Of a DNA stretch of 64,000 nucleotides, positions 9,742 to 18,453 are shown one piece after another (position 1 is the stretch's first letter; each line of letters starts with the position of its first letter). The position numbers were made by a program, and so were the translations under genes. The stretch is from Parvularcula mediterranea (GTDB lineage: Bacteria; Pseudomonadota; Alphaproteobacteria; Caulobacterales; Parvularculaceae), in assembly GCF_013085255.1 (NCBI RefSeq), contig NZ_JABFCX010000002.1, positions 1,168,501 to 1,232,500 on the forward strand. The letters run 5' to 3'. The notes below the pieces were generated by a model. That model did no database searches. It was not told the origin of the DNA and was given only the letters and a program-made list of their open reading frames with translations.

Positions 9742-11796
9742 TCACCTCACAGGCGGGCCGTTTTCGACAGCTTCGAAGACATCGTTCCTGAACCGTGCAG
9801 GGGGCTGGATATCCCGGACTTCGAGGACGGTCGTGTCCTCCGTGACCCGGCCGTGGCGATCGGTCGCCCGGACCCTTGCGACGTGAACGCCTTGGGGCAG
9901 GTCGTCAGGCAGGCGCGCACGCCAGAGGTGGCTGTTGCGGTCAGCGACCGAGCCCTGCGGCTGCGGGGTGGAGGGACCGAAGCGATTGCCCTTGTAGGCT
10001 TCCCAGCCCTGGTTGCGCTCGATGCCTGAGCGGCTTTCCAGCGCATAGCGGGCGACGGAGAGCTGGCGTTGGGCGGCGAAGGGGTCAGCCCATTCAGCGC
10101 CGATCCTCGCCGCCTCGCCTTGCGCTTCCTGAGTCCTCTCCATTGTGATCGTCCGCTCACCGATGATGACCTCAGCGCGCGTCTCGGTGGAGCCGTCCCA
10201 GATGTTCGCCGTTAGGAAGGTGCCGCGCGACAGGTCCCGCGGCGTCAGGATCTTCACGTCAGGCAGGTCATTGATGGAGAGAGGCGGGACGGGATCGCGG
10301 CGGTTCCTCGGCGTATCACGCCATGCCATGATCTGGGTGTACCAGCTCCTGAAGATCGGCGTGTTGACCGAGACCCACATGCTCCGCTCACGGCCGACAT
10401 TGGAGCCGATGTAGCGCTCTTTGTACGTTGCACCGTCAAAATCGAGGCTCAGCCAGCCGCGCGGTGCGCCCATCCGCTGGAGCGCCATCGGCACCCCGTG
10501 ATGGTCGAAGTCGCCATTGTACCATGCGCCAGAAGCGGCCCCTGCAATGATGTGCCGGAAGGGCAGGCTTTCGACGCCGACCATCTTTTCCCAGCCTTCA
10601 AAGCTGTCGCCAGGCGCGAAGTTTTCGGTCGTGTGCGTATGACCTGAGAGCGACAGCGCCTCGCGTCCCTCGGTCAGTGCATAGAGCTCCCGCACATTGT
10701 CCGTCTGGTGGGCGCCTGCGGTCTGGTCGAAGAAGGTTACGAAGGGGATGTGGTGGGCATAGACCACCAGCTTGTTCTCATCCGTCAGGGCAAGGAGGTT
10801 CTCGACAAACGCCATCTGGTCGGTCGTGATGCGGCCGTTGTAGCGCTTGTTCTTGTCGTCGGTGCAGAAGCGCCGCGCCATCTGCGCCTCGTCGAACCAT
10901 TTGACCGGCCATGCCTCGTAGGCAACATCTTCCTGCGTGCACGGATAGACCACATTGTCGAGGGCGATGAAAAGCACATCACCGATCTCGAACGCGTAAT
11001 AGTTCGGTCCCCAGAGCCTCCGCCAGCTATCCGCGGAGTCCTCATCATAGTCAGCATCGAAATCGAGATCGTGGTTGCCGTGGATCCACCATTGGGGAGC
11101 CCTCAGCGTGCCGATGACCTCCGCCATGCGCGGGATCAGGCCCAAATCATCACCCATGACGTCGCCAACGGCCACGATGCAGGCAGGATGCTCAGCCTCA
11201 GGACGATCCAGGATGTCGTCGACAGTCGAATCCCGGAAATAGCCGATCTCCTGATTGGCATAAGTCTGAGTGTCGCCAAGGATCGCGCAGCGATAGTTGT
11301 CACTCGTCCCTGTGCGGATGAGGGGGAAATTGATCTCGGATGGCAGCGGGCCGGTGGCTGGAAGGCCGCCATACCTTAGCGGCTTCGGAGACCCCGATGG
11401 CTTATGCTGGTAGGCGAACTGCGGGACCCAGTTCTGGTTGTGGGGTACCTGATAGCCCGAAGGCTGGATCACGAAGACCGCCATGTCATCCCGCGCGGGC
11501 AGGCTGTAGCTGCCATCGGCGCCTGTGAGGACAACTTCCCGGCCATTCGAGACCTTGACGCCCCTGACACCGGGCTCGTCCTCATCCTGCGTGCCGTTGC
11601 GGTTCTGGTCGTCAAAGACCGTCCCACGCGCTTCGTCGGAGGGCGCACCTGACCGGCGCATGATCTCAGGCGTTCCCTGATAGTCGGAGAACAGCGGCCC
11701 GCGGGGCGCGGACACCGAAGCGCTATCGGCGGGAACGGTTTCGCAGGCTGCGAGCAGCGCGCCTGTCACGAGACCAAGGGCGAGAGTTCGTCGCAT
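9742..11796 (-). CDS. Calcineurin-like metallophosphoesterase lipoprotein
   Basis: 684 residues. The ATG at 11796 has GGAG upstream; a GTG one codon earlier is less likely. Signal: hydrophobic stretch ending LLAAC (Cys19), a lipobox. Next is a beta-sandwich of the SdrD/carboxypeptidase-regulatory type (GTVFDDQNRNGTQDEDEPG). The catalytic domain has the full metal-binding set in order: AILGDTQTY, AVGDVMGDD, IHGNHDLDFD, VVYAHHIPF and LSGHTHTTEN. The C-terminal 200 residues are beta-rich. Likely a periplasmic or surface phosphodiesterase/phosphatase; substrate unknown. Expressed alone. Confidence 0.9.
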   Translation of the reverse strand: MRRTLALGLVTGALLAACETVPADSASVSAPRGPLFSDYQGTPEIMRRSGAPSDEARGTVFDDQNRNGTQDEDEPGVRGVKVSNGREVVLTGADGSYSLPARDDMAVFVIQPSGYQVPHNQNWVPQFAYQHKPSGSPKPLRYGGLPATGPLPSEINFPLIRTGTSDNYRCAILGDTQTYANQEIGYFRDSTVDDILDRPEAEHPACIVAVGDVMGDDLGLIPRMAEVIGTLRAPQWWIHGNHDLDFDADYDEDSADSWRRLWGPNYYAFEIGDVLFIALDNVVYPCTQEDVAYEAWPVKWFDEAQMARRFCTDDKNKRYNGRITTDQMAFVENLLALTDENKLVVYAHHIPFVTFFDQTAGAHQTDNVRELYALTEGREALSLSGHTHTTENFAPGDSFEGWEKMVGVESLPFRHIIAGAASGAWYNGDFDHHGVPMALQRMGAPRGWLSLDFDGATYKERYIGSNVGRERSMWVSVNTPIFRSWYTQIMAWRDTPRNRRDPVPPLSINDLPDVKILTPRDLSRGTFLTANIWDGSTETRAEVIIGERTITMERTQEAQGEAARIGAEWADPFAAQRQLSVARYALESRSGIERNQGWEAYKGNRFGPSTPQPQGSVADRNSHLWRARLPDDLPQGVHVARVRATDRHGRVTEDTTVLEVRDIQPPARFRNDVFEAVENGPPVR

Positions 11797-11906
11797 CACA
11801 TCTCCACATCGGGGGCAGGTCGTCTTACGTCCCCGTCATGGCGAAGGAAGGTGGCACTTAAAAGGCACATATCCATGAACGCCTGCACAAACGAAGGACA
11901 TCACCC

Positions 11907-12896
11907 ATGAAGGCACTCGCGGCAGCTCTCCTCTCTGTCTCGTTCAGCGCCTCGCAGGCACTGGCAGGCGGCGCGGTGATCGCTGTCCAGAAGGGCGGTG
12001 CGAAGCCAGAGATCAGGGTCCTTGGCGATGGTGTCTCCGGCGAAGCCTATCAGGTCGGCTCCATCGGCAAGGTGGCCTGCACGCTGGCGGCCCTGAGCCT
12101 AGAGAAGCGCGGCAAGCTCTACCTCGACAGCCCGATCGGAGAGCTGCTCCCAGGCTATGACGGTGTTCGCCCGGAGGTGACCTTGCGCCAGCTCCTCGCG
12201 AACCGTGCCGGGATTGCAGACGGCGCTGTCGCTGCATTGCTTCAGGACCGGTCAGTGGCCGAGGCCTCCATGCCTGCGCTCGACGCGGCAAACCGGTTCG
12301 CCACCGAAGCCACGGACGATGCTCCGGACACGACCTTCGATTACGTTCAGACCAACTGGGTGATCATCCAGGCGATCCTCGAGGAGGCGAGCGATAAGCC
12401 GATCACGAAGCTGATCCAGCGCGAGGTCCTTCGCCCTGCAAGGATGCGCGATTCCTACGTTTTCATCGGAGATCTCGACCGGGATGGCATCCCTCAGACG
12501 GAGACGCCCTATCTTCCGCTTCCGGACTTTATCTCCTGCGCAGGTGGGCTGGCCGCAACCCCTGAGGACATCATCAAGCTCTCGCGCCTGCCTTTCGTCT
12601 CACGGCGCTTCGATGAAGCCAGACGTGAAGCGCTGATGGCCGTCACGACGGAGGAACAGGACTATACCCTCGGGGGAAGGTTCGAGACCGTGACGGACCG
12701 CGAGGGCAACACCCGCCGTATCTCATGGCAGAGCGGAAACAATGGTCCGTGGTCGGCGCAGGTTATCTATGACCATGTGCAGGACGTGGCGTGGAGCGTT
12801 GTCTCGCTGGACGGTGACTTCGAGGCGATCCTTGCGGACAGGGCGCAATGGCTTGAGAGCGAGGGCCTCACCTGGGACGAAGCGCCTGCTGATTAG
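11907..12896 (+). CDS. Beta-lactamase/transpeptidase-like serine hydrolase, secreted
   Basis: 329 residues with a Sec signal peptide (residues 1-20, ending SQALAGG). It has class C beta-lactamase-like features: an SxxK motif, SIGK, near residue 52, and a later FDYVQTNW segment where the family usually has YSN-TNY, so the Tyr is kept but the Asn of YxN is Gln. A region resembling the third motif is not clear. Most such proteins are esterases or D-aminopeptidases rather than beta-lactamases. It stands alone and overlaps the convergent dehydrogenase gene by 4 bases at the stop. Confidence 0.8.
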   Translation: MKALAAALLSVSFSASQALAGGAVIAVQKGGAKPEIRVLGDGVSGEAYQVGSIGKVACTLAALSLEKRGKLYLDSPIGELLPGYDGVRPEVTLRQLLANRAGIADGAVAALLQDRSVAEASMPALDAANRFATEATDDAPDTTFDYVQTNWVIIQAILEEASDKPITKLIQREVLRPARMRDSYVFIGDLDRDGIPQTETPYLPLPDFISCAGGLAATPEDIIKLSRLPFVSRRFDEARREALMAVTTEEQDYTLGGRFETVTDREGNTRRISWQSGNNGPWSAQVIYDHVQDVAWSVVSLDGDFEAILADRAQWLESEGLTWDEAPAD

Positions 12897-13771
12897 CGGG
12901 TCGGGACCGGGACCTCGCCCTTGTAGTCGTAGAAGCCGCGGCCAGACTTGCGTCCGAGCCATCCTGCTTCGACATATTTCACAAGCAGCGGGCACGGACG
13001 GTATTTGGAGTCAGCCAAGCCGTCATAGAGGACCTGCATGATCGACAGGCAGGTATCGAGGCCGATAAAGTCAGCAAGCTGAAGAGGGCCCATCGGATGG
13101 TTGGCACCGAGCTTCATGCCGGTGTCGATCGCGTCCACCGTGCCGACACCTTCGTAGAGACAGTAGATTGCCTCGTTGATCATCGGCATCAGGATGCGGT
13201 TGACGATGAAGGCCGGGTAGTCCTCGGACACGGCCATTGTCTTGTCGAGCTTGTCGACGAGGCCCTTGGCGGCTTCGAAGGTCTGCTCGGACGTGGCGAT
13301 ACCGCGGATGACTTCCACGAGTTTCATCACTGGCACCGGGTTCATGAAGTGAAGGCCGATGAACCGGTCGGGCCTGTCGGTGACGGCGGCGAGGGCCGTG
13401 ATCGAGATCGACGAGGTGTTCGTCGCGATAATCGAGCCGGGCTCGAGCACTTCGCTCAGCTCACGGAAGATGGCCTTCTTGAGTTCGATGTTTTCCGTCG
13501 CCGCTTCGATGACGATGTCGCATGCGGAGAGTTGGTCGAGCTTCGGTGCCCCGGCGATGTGCGCGAGGGCGGAGGCTTTCTCCTCTTCGGTGATCTTGCC
13601 CTTGAGGAGCTGCCTGCCGAGGTTCTTGTCGATCAGACCTTTGGCCTGGTCGATGGCGCCTGCGTTGACGTCATGGAGGTGGATATCGAACCCAGCCAGC
13701 GCGAAGACATGCGCGATGCCGCTTCCCATCTGGCCCGCGCCGATCACGCCGATGCTCTTGATTTCGTCCAA
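12893..13771 (-). CDS. 3-hydroxybutyryl-CoA (3-hydroxyacyl-CoA) dehydrogenase
   Basis: 292 residues; NAD-dependent oxidation/reduction of 3-hydroxyacyl-CoA in fatty acid or butanoate metabolism. The N-terminal Rossmann motif IGVIGAGQMGSGIAHVFA and the family segments NTSSISIT, GLHFMNPVPVMKLVEVI and GANHPMGPLQLADFIGLD are complete, including the catalytic His in the HFMNP stretch. The start is a TTG (codon for the M before DEIKS) with GAGGAGG about 10 bases upstream. Cytosolic single-domain enzyme, without a fused hydratase. Confidence 0.93.
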   Translation of the reverse strand: MDEIKSIGVIGAGQMGSGIAHVFALAGFDIHLHDVNAGAIDQAKGLIDKNLGRQLLKGKITEEEKASALAHIAGAPKLDQLSACDIVIEAATENIELKKAIFRELSEVLEPGSIIATNTSSISITALAAVTDRPDRFIGLHFMNPVPVMKLVEVIRGIATSEQTFEAAKGLVDKLDKTMAVSEDYPAFIVNRILMPMINEAIYCLYEGVGTVDAIDTGMKLGANHPMGPLQLADFIGLDTCLSIMQVLYDGLADSKYRPCPLLVKYVEAGWLGRKSGRGFYDYKGEVPVPTR

Positions 13772-13846
13772 CGCCTTGGCCTCCTCAGGTCATTCGCGAC
13801 CCTTATGTGACACCATCATGCACGGCGCCGTGCTGCGGTGCAACAA

Positions 13847-14797
13847 TCATCCCGGTAAGACAAAGGTCAGATAGGCCGTGAGGGTCAGGAGGCCCAGCGA
13901 CGTGCCGATGGCAACCACACCTGAGACACCACCGATCCACTGGCGGTAGACCGAGGCCAGGACGATCGAGGCAACCGCTGGCGGCAGGCCAGTGAAGAGC
14001 GCGGCGACGGATGTCGCGGTGGGATCTCCCGTGAAGAGCCAGACGAGCCCGGCTGTCACGCCTGGGAAGATCACCAGCTTGAAGGGGAGAAGGAGCGCTG
14101 CGCCCTTCAGCTCGCCGACCTTTCGGCTGAGGAGAAGGTCAGCAGCGTTGAGGCCGAGCACGAAGAGGCCCACCGGCCCCGCGGTCTGGGCCATGAAGCC
14201 GAGGAACCCCTGGACCGGCGCGGGCGGCTCGAACCTGACGAGCGAAGCGATGAGGCCAAGGGACGTGCCCACCACGATCGGGCTCCTGATCGAACGGAGC
14301 ACCGCCTGCCGGACGGTCGTCAGCACGCTTGCCTCGCCGCTCGCAGCCTCGCCTTCGGGCCAGGTCATGAGCGCGGAGGCGATGGCAAAGACCACCGTGC
14401 CTTCGAAGAGGACGAGGATGAGGAAAGGCGAGGCCCACCCGTCGACCGCCGCCGCAATCGGGATGCCGAGGAAGATCGCGTTGCCGCAGGTCGAAGCGAA
14501 GACTGCGGCCCCCGCTTCCCTGATCGTCAGGCCAAGGATCGACCGCGACAGGATGAAGACTGCAAACGAAATGAGCGCGAGACTGAGCACGTAGCCCGCT
14601 GCGAGCCCCACGAAGATCTCGCCGTCCACCTGGCTCTGCCGCATGAACTCGAAGCCCGCGAAGGGCATCGCGATCATGAAGACAAAGCGCGACATGCGCC
14701 GAGAGTCTTCCGCGTCGAAGAGCTTCAGGACGCGGGTGCCTGCGCCGACAAGGATGGCGCCGAACAGCGGGACAAGAAGTGAAACGAGGGAACCCAT
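13847..14797 (-). CDS. AEC-family (auxin efflux carrier-like) permease
   Basis: 316 residues with about ten membrane segments in two halves. Family features include the N-terminal LVPLFGAILVGAG helix, the polar 'CGNAIFLGIPI' helix in the middle and the closing 'TGLPPAVASIVLA' helix. AEC proteins export or import small organic acids such as malate, or auxin-like compounds. The substrate cannot be deduced. Stands 75 bases after the dehydrogenase start and is probably separate. Confidence 0.88.
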   Translation of the reverse strand: MGSLVSLLVPLFGAILVGAGTRVLKLFDAEDSRRMSRFVFMIAMPFAGFEFMRQSQVDGEIFVGLAAGYVLSLALISFAVFILSRSILGLTIREAGAAVFASTCGNAIFLGIPIAAAVDGWASPFLILVLFEGTVVFAIASALMTWPEGEAASGEASVLTTVRQAVLRSIRSPIVVGTSLGLIASLVRFEPPAPVQGFLGFMAQTAGPVGLFVLGLNAADLLLSRKVGELKGAALLLPFKLVIFPGVTAGLVWLFTGDPTATSVAALFTGLPPAVASIVLASVYRQWIGGVSGVVAIGTSLGLLTLTAYLTFVLPG

Positions 14798-15004
14798 TGC
14801 CGGGGTCTAGGCAGATTGCCGCGCCGTGCAAGCGCTGAAGTGCCGGTCAGGAGGGCAGGGCGGCCAGACGCGGGATGCCCTCGGGGGGCTGGGGGGCGAG
14901 ATGTTCCGAAGGCAGGATCAGTCCCTCGCCTGGCCGAGAAAAACACTGGCCCATGAATGAGGCCATTCTGGGGACGATTGTGGGCGGCTTCGGGATTTGC
15001 GCTC

Positions 15005-15775
15005 CTAGGCAGCGTTTGTTTTCAGGGCTTCAGCCAGTTCAGCTTTCGTCATGTCCGAACGGCCCTCAACGTCCTGCTCTTCGGCAAGCTTGTAGAGTTC
15101 GTCCTTCGTCTTGCTGCTGGGGTCTGAGGGCGCTGGATGGTTGGCGATGGCATCGGCGAGCTCATCCTTTGTCATGTCCGAGCGGCCTTCGATCTCGCGC
15201 TCCTTCGCCATCCCGTAGAGCGCGTCTTTCGATTTCTGGTCGAGGGAGACCTTCGAGCCTTTTTTCCGCCCGTTCTCGTCCGTGGCCTCCTCGATGGCTT
15301 CGAGAAGCTCTTCCCTGGTCATGTCCGAATAGCCAGTGAGACCGAGATCCTTGGCCCGTTCGAGAAGCATGTCCTTGGTCGGCCCGTCCTTTTTGATCTT
15401 CGAGACCTTGTCTTTGACGTCGCCGGGCTGGTCGACGAACTGCTGGTCGCCGTTTTTCTTCTTCTGGGTCGAGCGGGCGTATTCGTCCTCGGTCAGGAGC
15501 ATCCGCACCTTCTTCGGCAGGTAGCGCTCCCCGCTTTCGAGGCTCTCATCGCCCGACTTGGTGCCCCAGTCCTGCTCGGTCCATTCGTGGAGGTCAGTCT
15601 CTTCCTGGGAAGCACCATCATCCTCGTAGCCGCCGCCACGCTTTTTATACGCCTGCACGGCCATCTGGGCCTTACGCGCGGACCACTGTCCGGGATCCCC
15701 GCCCTTATCCGAGGCCATGATCTCGTCCTTCACCGCTTCCCAGAGCTCAGGGTCTGATTTCGTGGCGCTCGACAT
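15005..15775 (-). CDS. DUF5872-type protein with three SAP/Rho-N-like repeats
   Basis: 256 residues from the ATG at 15775 (GGGAG 9 bases upstream); a TTG-started extension of six codons is less likely. The N-terminal 60 residues match the DUF5872 pattern 'DPELWEAVKDEI...DKGGDPGQWSARKAQMAVQAYK'. Residues 120-256 hold three helix-extended-helix repeats, each with a 'SDMT(R/K)xEL' core, which resembles SAP or Rho N-terminal motifs that bind nucleic acid. Highly charged, no signal or membrane segment. It could be a chromatin-like or stress-related DNA-binding protein; that is inference. Confidence 0.8.
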   Translation of the reverse strand: MSSATKSDPELWEAVKDEIMASDKGGDPGQWSARKAQMAVQAYKKRGGGYEDDGASQEETDLHEWTEQDWGTKSGDESLESGERYLPKKVRMLLTEDEYARSTQKKKNGDQQFVDQPGDVKDKVSKIKKDGPTKDMLLERAKDLGLTGYSDMTREELLEAIEEATDENGRKKGSKVSLDQKSKDALYGMAKEREIEGRSDMTKDELADAIANHPAPSDPSSKTKDELYKLAEEQDVEGRSDMTKAELAEALKTNAA

Positions 15776-15896
15776 AAGGGTCTCCCGGATCAACTCGGTG
15801 AAAGAATGGGTTGAGCGTTACGAGCGTTCCCAGGCTGCGGCACCTCGCCGAAAGGGAGAGGCTTGCCGGTTAAGCGTTTCGGGGTAGGCTCTTCTC

Positions 15897-16229
15897 ATGC
15901 GTGAGACCCAAGGGCAGGCGCGCCGCGCGCCGACCGTTCATTTCGACCGCCGCGAGCTCGATAGGCTCCTGCAGCTCTACGGCTTCTTTGTCGCGAGCGG
16001 TGACTGGAAGGACTACGCCATCGATGACCTCCCGGACCGGGCGGTCTTCTCCGTCTTCCGCCGCGCCGCGGAAATGCCGCTCTATCGGATCGAGAAAAAC
16101 CCCAAGCTCAGGGGACGCCAGGGCCAATGGTCCGTCGTCTCGATGGGCGGGCAGATCCTCAAGCGCGGGCAGGAGCTTGAGAATGTCCTCAAGGTCTTTG
16201 ATTCAAAAAAGCTGAAGCTCGTGACCTGA
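15897..16229 (+). CDS. DUF2794 family protein
   Basis: 110 residues. The block VHFDRRELDRLLQLYGFFVA, then DWKDYAIDDLPDRAVFSVFRR and PLYRIEKNPKL, is characteristic of DUF2794, a small conserved alphaproteobacterial family with no established function. No signal peptide or membrane helix. The ATG at 15897 lies after a TTCTC-rich leader without a strong Shine-Dalgarno. Stands alone. Confidence 0.88.
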   Translation: MRETQGQARRAPTVHFDRRELDRLLQLYGFFVASGDWKDYAIDDLPDRAVFSVFRRAAEMPLYRIEKNPKLRGRQGQWSVVSMGGQILKRGQELENVLKVFDSKKLKLVT

Positions 16230-16298
16230 GCTGCGCTGGCTCGTTTACTAAGTTCACGGACGCATTATCTTCCTCTCGGGAATAATGAGGGGATCATC

Positions 16299-16919
16299 AT
16301 GAAAAAACTCGCCATCGGCGCAGCGGCGCTGGCGTTCTTCGGAATGGGCCATGCGGCCACGCTCGGCGTGCAGTCGGCTGCGGACGCGAAACCTCTTGGG
16401 TTCGAAAGCGCTTCAGGGCCGATCCCAATTCTTGCCGGGTCCTTTTCGTCGAGGGTCGTCGGTGACGTCACGATCAGTGCCGTGCCGCCCTCCTCGCTCA
16501 ATTTCCGCCAGGACTGGACGACCCGCATTTCCGGAAACCAGTTTGCAATAAACAACGTGGAGAGCTTCGACCTGACCTTCAGCGGCCTGGTCCGCGGCTT
16601 CGGGTTCGACTTCGTGGAGGCGGAGAACGATCCTCTCGTCAATGGCGCGTTTGTCGACTCTATTTTCGAGATCACGCTTTGTGACGGTACGGACTGCTTC
16701 GACAGCGTCATGCTCGATGCGGCCAACGACACAGGCCTGTTCGTCTTCGTCACGTCGAGCCGTGCGTTCGACAGTGTCGAGATCCGCGAGACCACGGGGA
16801 ACATCGGCAACGAGTTCTTCGGCGAGATCTACACACAGGCCGTGCCCATCCCGGCTGCAGCGCCGCTCTTCCTTGCAGGTCTCGGCCTTGCGGGATGGCG
16901 CGGACGTCGCAAGCGCTGA
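16299..16919 (+). CDS. VPxPA-CTERM sorted surface protein
   Basis: 206 residues. Sec signal peptide at residues 1-19 (MKKLAIGAAALAFFGMGHA). The C-terminus has the tripartite exosortase-type sorting signal: VPIPAAAP, a hydrophobic helix (LFLAGLGLAG) and a basic end (WRGRRKR). The middle is beta-rich and has one 'LCDGTDC' cysteine pair. The family is thought to be processed by an exosortase/archaeosortase-like enzyme and linked to exopolysaccharide; no exosortase gene is in this window. RBS GGGGAT precedes the ATG. Confidence 0.85.
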   Translation: MKKLAIGAAALAFFGMGHAATLGVQSAADAKPLGFESASGPIPILAGSFSSRVVGDVTISAVPPSSLNFRQDWTTRISGNQFAINNVESFDLTFSGLVRGFGFDFVEAENDPLVNGAFVDSIFEITLCDGTDCFDSVMLDAANDTGLFVFVTSSRAFDSVEIRETTGNIGNEFFGEIYTQAVPIPAAAPLFLAGLGLAGWRGRRKR

Positions 16920-16971
16920 ACGGTTTGGTTCCGCCGGGTGTTCCCCTGCCAAGACACGCAGGAGAACGCCC

Positions 16972-17388
16972 ATGGCCGACGCAACAAGCCTCACCATTGG
17001 CGCGGATGAAGTCCGCGCCTTCGCCGCCCAGCTGAAAGCCTTCCACGGCAAGGCTGCGTTGACGGGTCAGAATGACGGCTCGAACGAGACCGATACCCAG
17101 CAGGACAATCTCGAGCTGACCGACAAGGCCGGTGAGATGGCTGGCTTCCGCGGCACCTATGGCGAAATGAACGCAGCGAAGCGCCTCGACCTTGCCGCCC
17201 TGACGCTCCTGGGCATGGAGCAGGCTTCGACCTTCGACGAGGCCATGACCATCGCCAAGGACCGCAACGGTCCCGATCTCGATGCCTTCCGGGAGATGCC
17301 GCTCAGCCCGAACTTCCTCCTGTCGGGCCTCGACCAGGTCGGCATGCCCGGCGGTGACGACATCGAGGCGAAGCGAGAGCCCCAATAA
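16972..17388 (+). CDS. Cytosolic protein resembling DUF3775
   Basis: 138 residues from the ATG at 16972, preceded by AGGAGAA. A longer in-frame reading from 16642 overlaps the previous gene and is rejected. Acidic, soluble, no signal. The segment 'MNAAKRLDLAALTLLGM' with a preceding Asp/Asn-rich linker resembles DUF3775 proteins, but I am not certain. It is followed by a strong bidirectional terminator at 17412. Confidence 0.7.
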   Translation: MADATSLTIGADEVRAFAAQLKAFHGKAALTGQNDGSNETDTQQDNLELTDKAGEMAGFRGTYGEMNAAKRLDLAALTLLGMEQASTFDEAMTIAKDRNGPDLDAFREMPLSPNFLLSGLDQVGMPGGDDIEAKREPQ

Positions 17389-17411
17389 GCGCTCCGGCTT
17401 CCTGACAACAA

Positions 17412-17441
17412 AAAAGCCCCGGCACGATGGCCGGGGCTTTT
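17412..17441. terminator. Bidirectional terminator between convergent genes
   Basis: Perfect 12-bp stem (17412-17423 with 17430-17441) around a 6-base loop, with A-rich and T-rich ends so it works on both strands. It separates the 138-residue gene from the convergent BAX-inhibitor-like gene. Confidence 0.9.
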
Positions 17442-17465
17442 CTCGTTCTGAGATCAGCGTTCGCG

Positions 17466-18182
17466 CTATTCGCGCATGATGCCGAGAATGTTCAGGACGT
17501 GAATGAACAGCGTCACGAAGCTGCCGTAGAGGGCAAAGGCGCCGAAGATGGCGGCCCGCTCGTTCTGCTCGCCAGCACCCTCTGCGTAGAGGTTCTTGAT
17601 CATCTGGGTCTCATAGGCGGTGACCGCCGAGATGAAGAGGATCACGCCAGCGGAGATCAGGAAGCTGAAGCCCGTGGACTGGATGAAGAAGTTCGCGACG
17701 ATCAGCACGAGGAACCCGATACCCGCCATGAACAGGAACTTGCCCCAGGGCGAGAGGTCCTTCTTCGTCGTGTAGCCGAAGAGCGACATGGCCATGAAGA
17801 TCGAGGCCGAGATGAAGAAGGCCAGCGCCACGTCCTGTGCGAGGCCAAGGCCCACATAAATTGCGACGATCGGCCCGATCAGGACGCCCCAAAGCGCGAC
17901 ATAAGCGGCGTAGGCGCCGAACGCGACGGCACGGCTTGCCGAGAAGATCATGCGCGGGGCAAGCCAGCCAAGCGCGATCACGCCGATGAAGCCGACGATA
18001 CGCAGGGGGCCGAGCGCGGCGATCCACTGGGGGTTCATGATAAAGGCGAAGGCGACCAGTGCGGTGCCTGCGATACCAAGCGCCATGTAGTTGTAGACGC
18101 CAAGCATATAGCGCCTCAGGCCCTCGTCATAAGCGACGGCTCCTGTGCCTGCGCGCTGCTGGAAACGTTCCGTTTCTGACAT
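17466..18182 (-). CDS. BAX inhibitor-1/YccA family membrane protein
   Basis: 238 residues with seven hydrophobic segments. The N-terminal part 'AYDEGLRRYMLGVYNYMALGIAGTALVAF' and the central 'YVGLGLAQDVALAFFISASIFMAMSLFGYTTKKDL' are typical of the bacterial YccA/YbhL/BI-1 family; the polar C-terminal helix carries 'LYGSFVTLFIHVLNILGI'. Members are implicated in ion or calcium homeostasis and in modulation of FtsH. Inner membrane. Single gene. Confidence 0.93.
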   Translation of the reverse strand: MSETERFQQRAGTGAVAYDEGLRRYMLGVYNYMALGIAGTALVAFAFIMNPQWIAALGPLRIVGFIGVIALGWLAPRMIFSASRAVAFGAYAAYVALWGVLIGPIVAIYVGLGLAQDVALAFFISASIFMAMSLFGYTTKKDLSPWGKFLFMAGIGFLVLIVANFFIQSTGFSFLISAGVILFISAVTAYETQMIKNLYAEGAGEQNERAAIFGAFALYGSFVTLFIHVLNILGIMRE

Positions 18183-18453
18183 TCAAATTCTCCTTGCCGC
18201 GGCCTGAATGGCCGCTTGCACGTGCCTTGAAGATAAGGAACATCGCGCTGGGCGCAATGGTCCTAGGCTCCGGTTAGCAGGGCAATAATCACGCTCGCGG
18301 CGCAGCCCTTGCAGACGATCCTCCCATCGATACCGAATTTGTTACCAGAGCGTTGCGCTCAGCGTCCAACTTGTTACGGTATCTTTAAGACATGGGCTGG
18401 GGGCACCGCTTTTGGGCGCGGTGGTTCCGGCAGGACCTGGGGAAGGGCATAGT

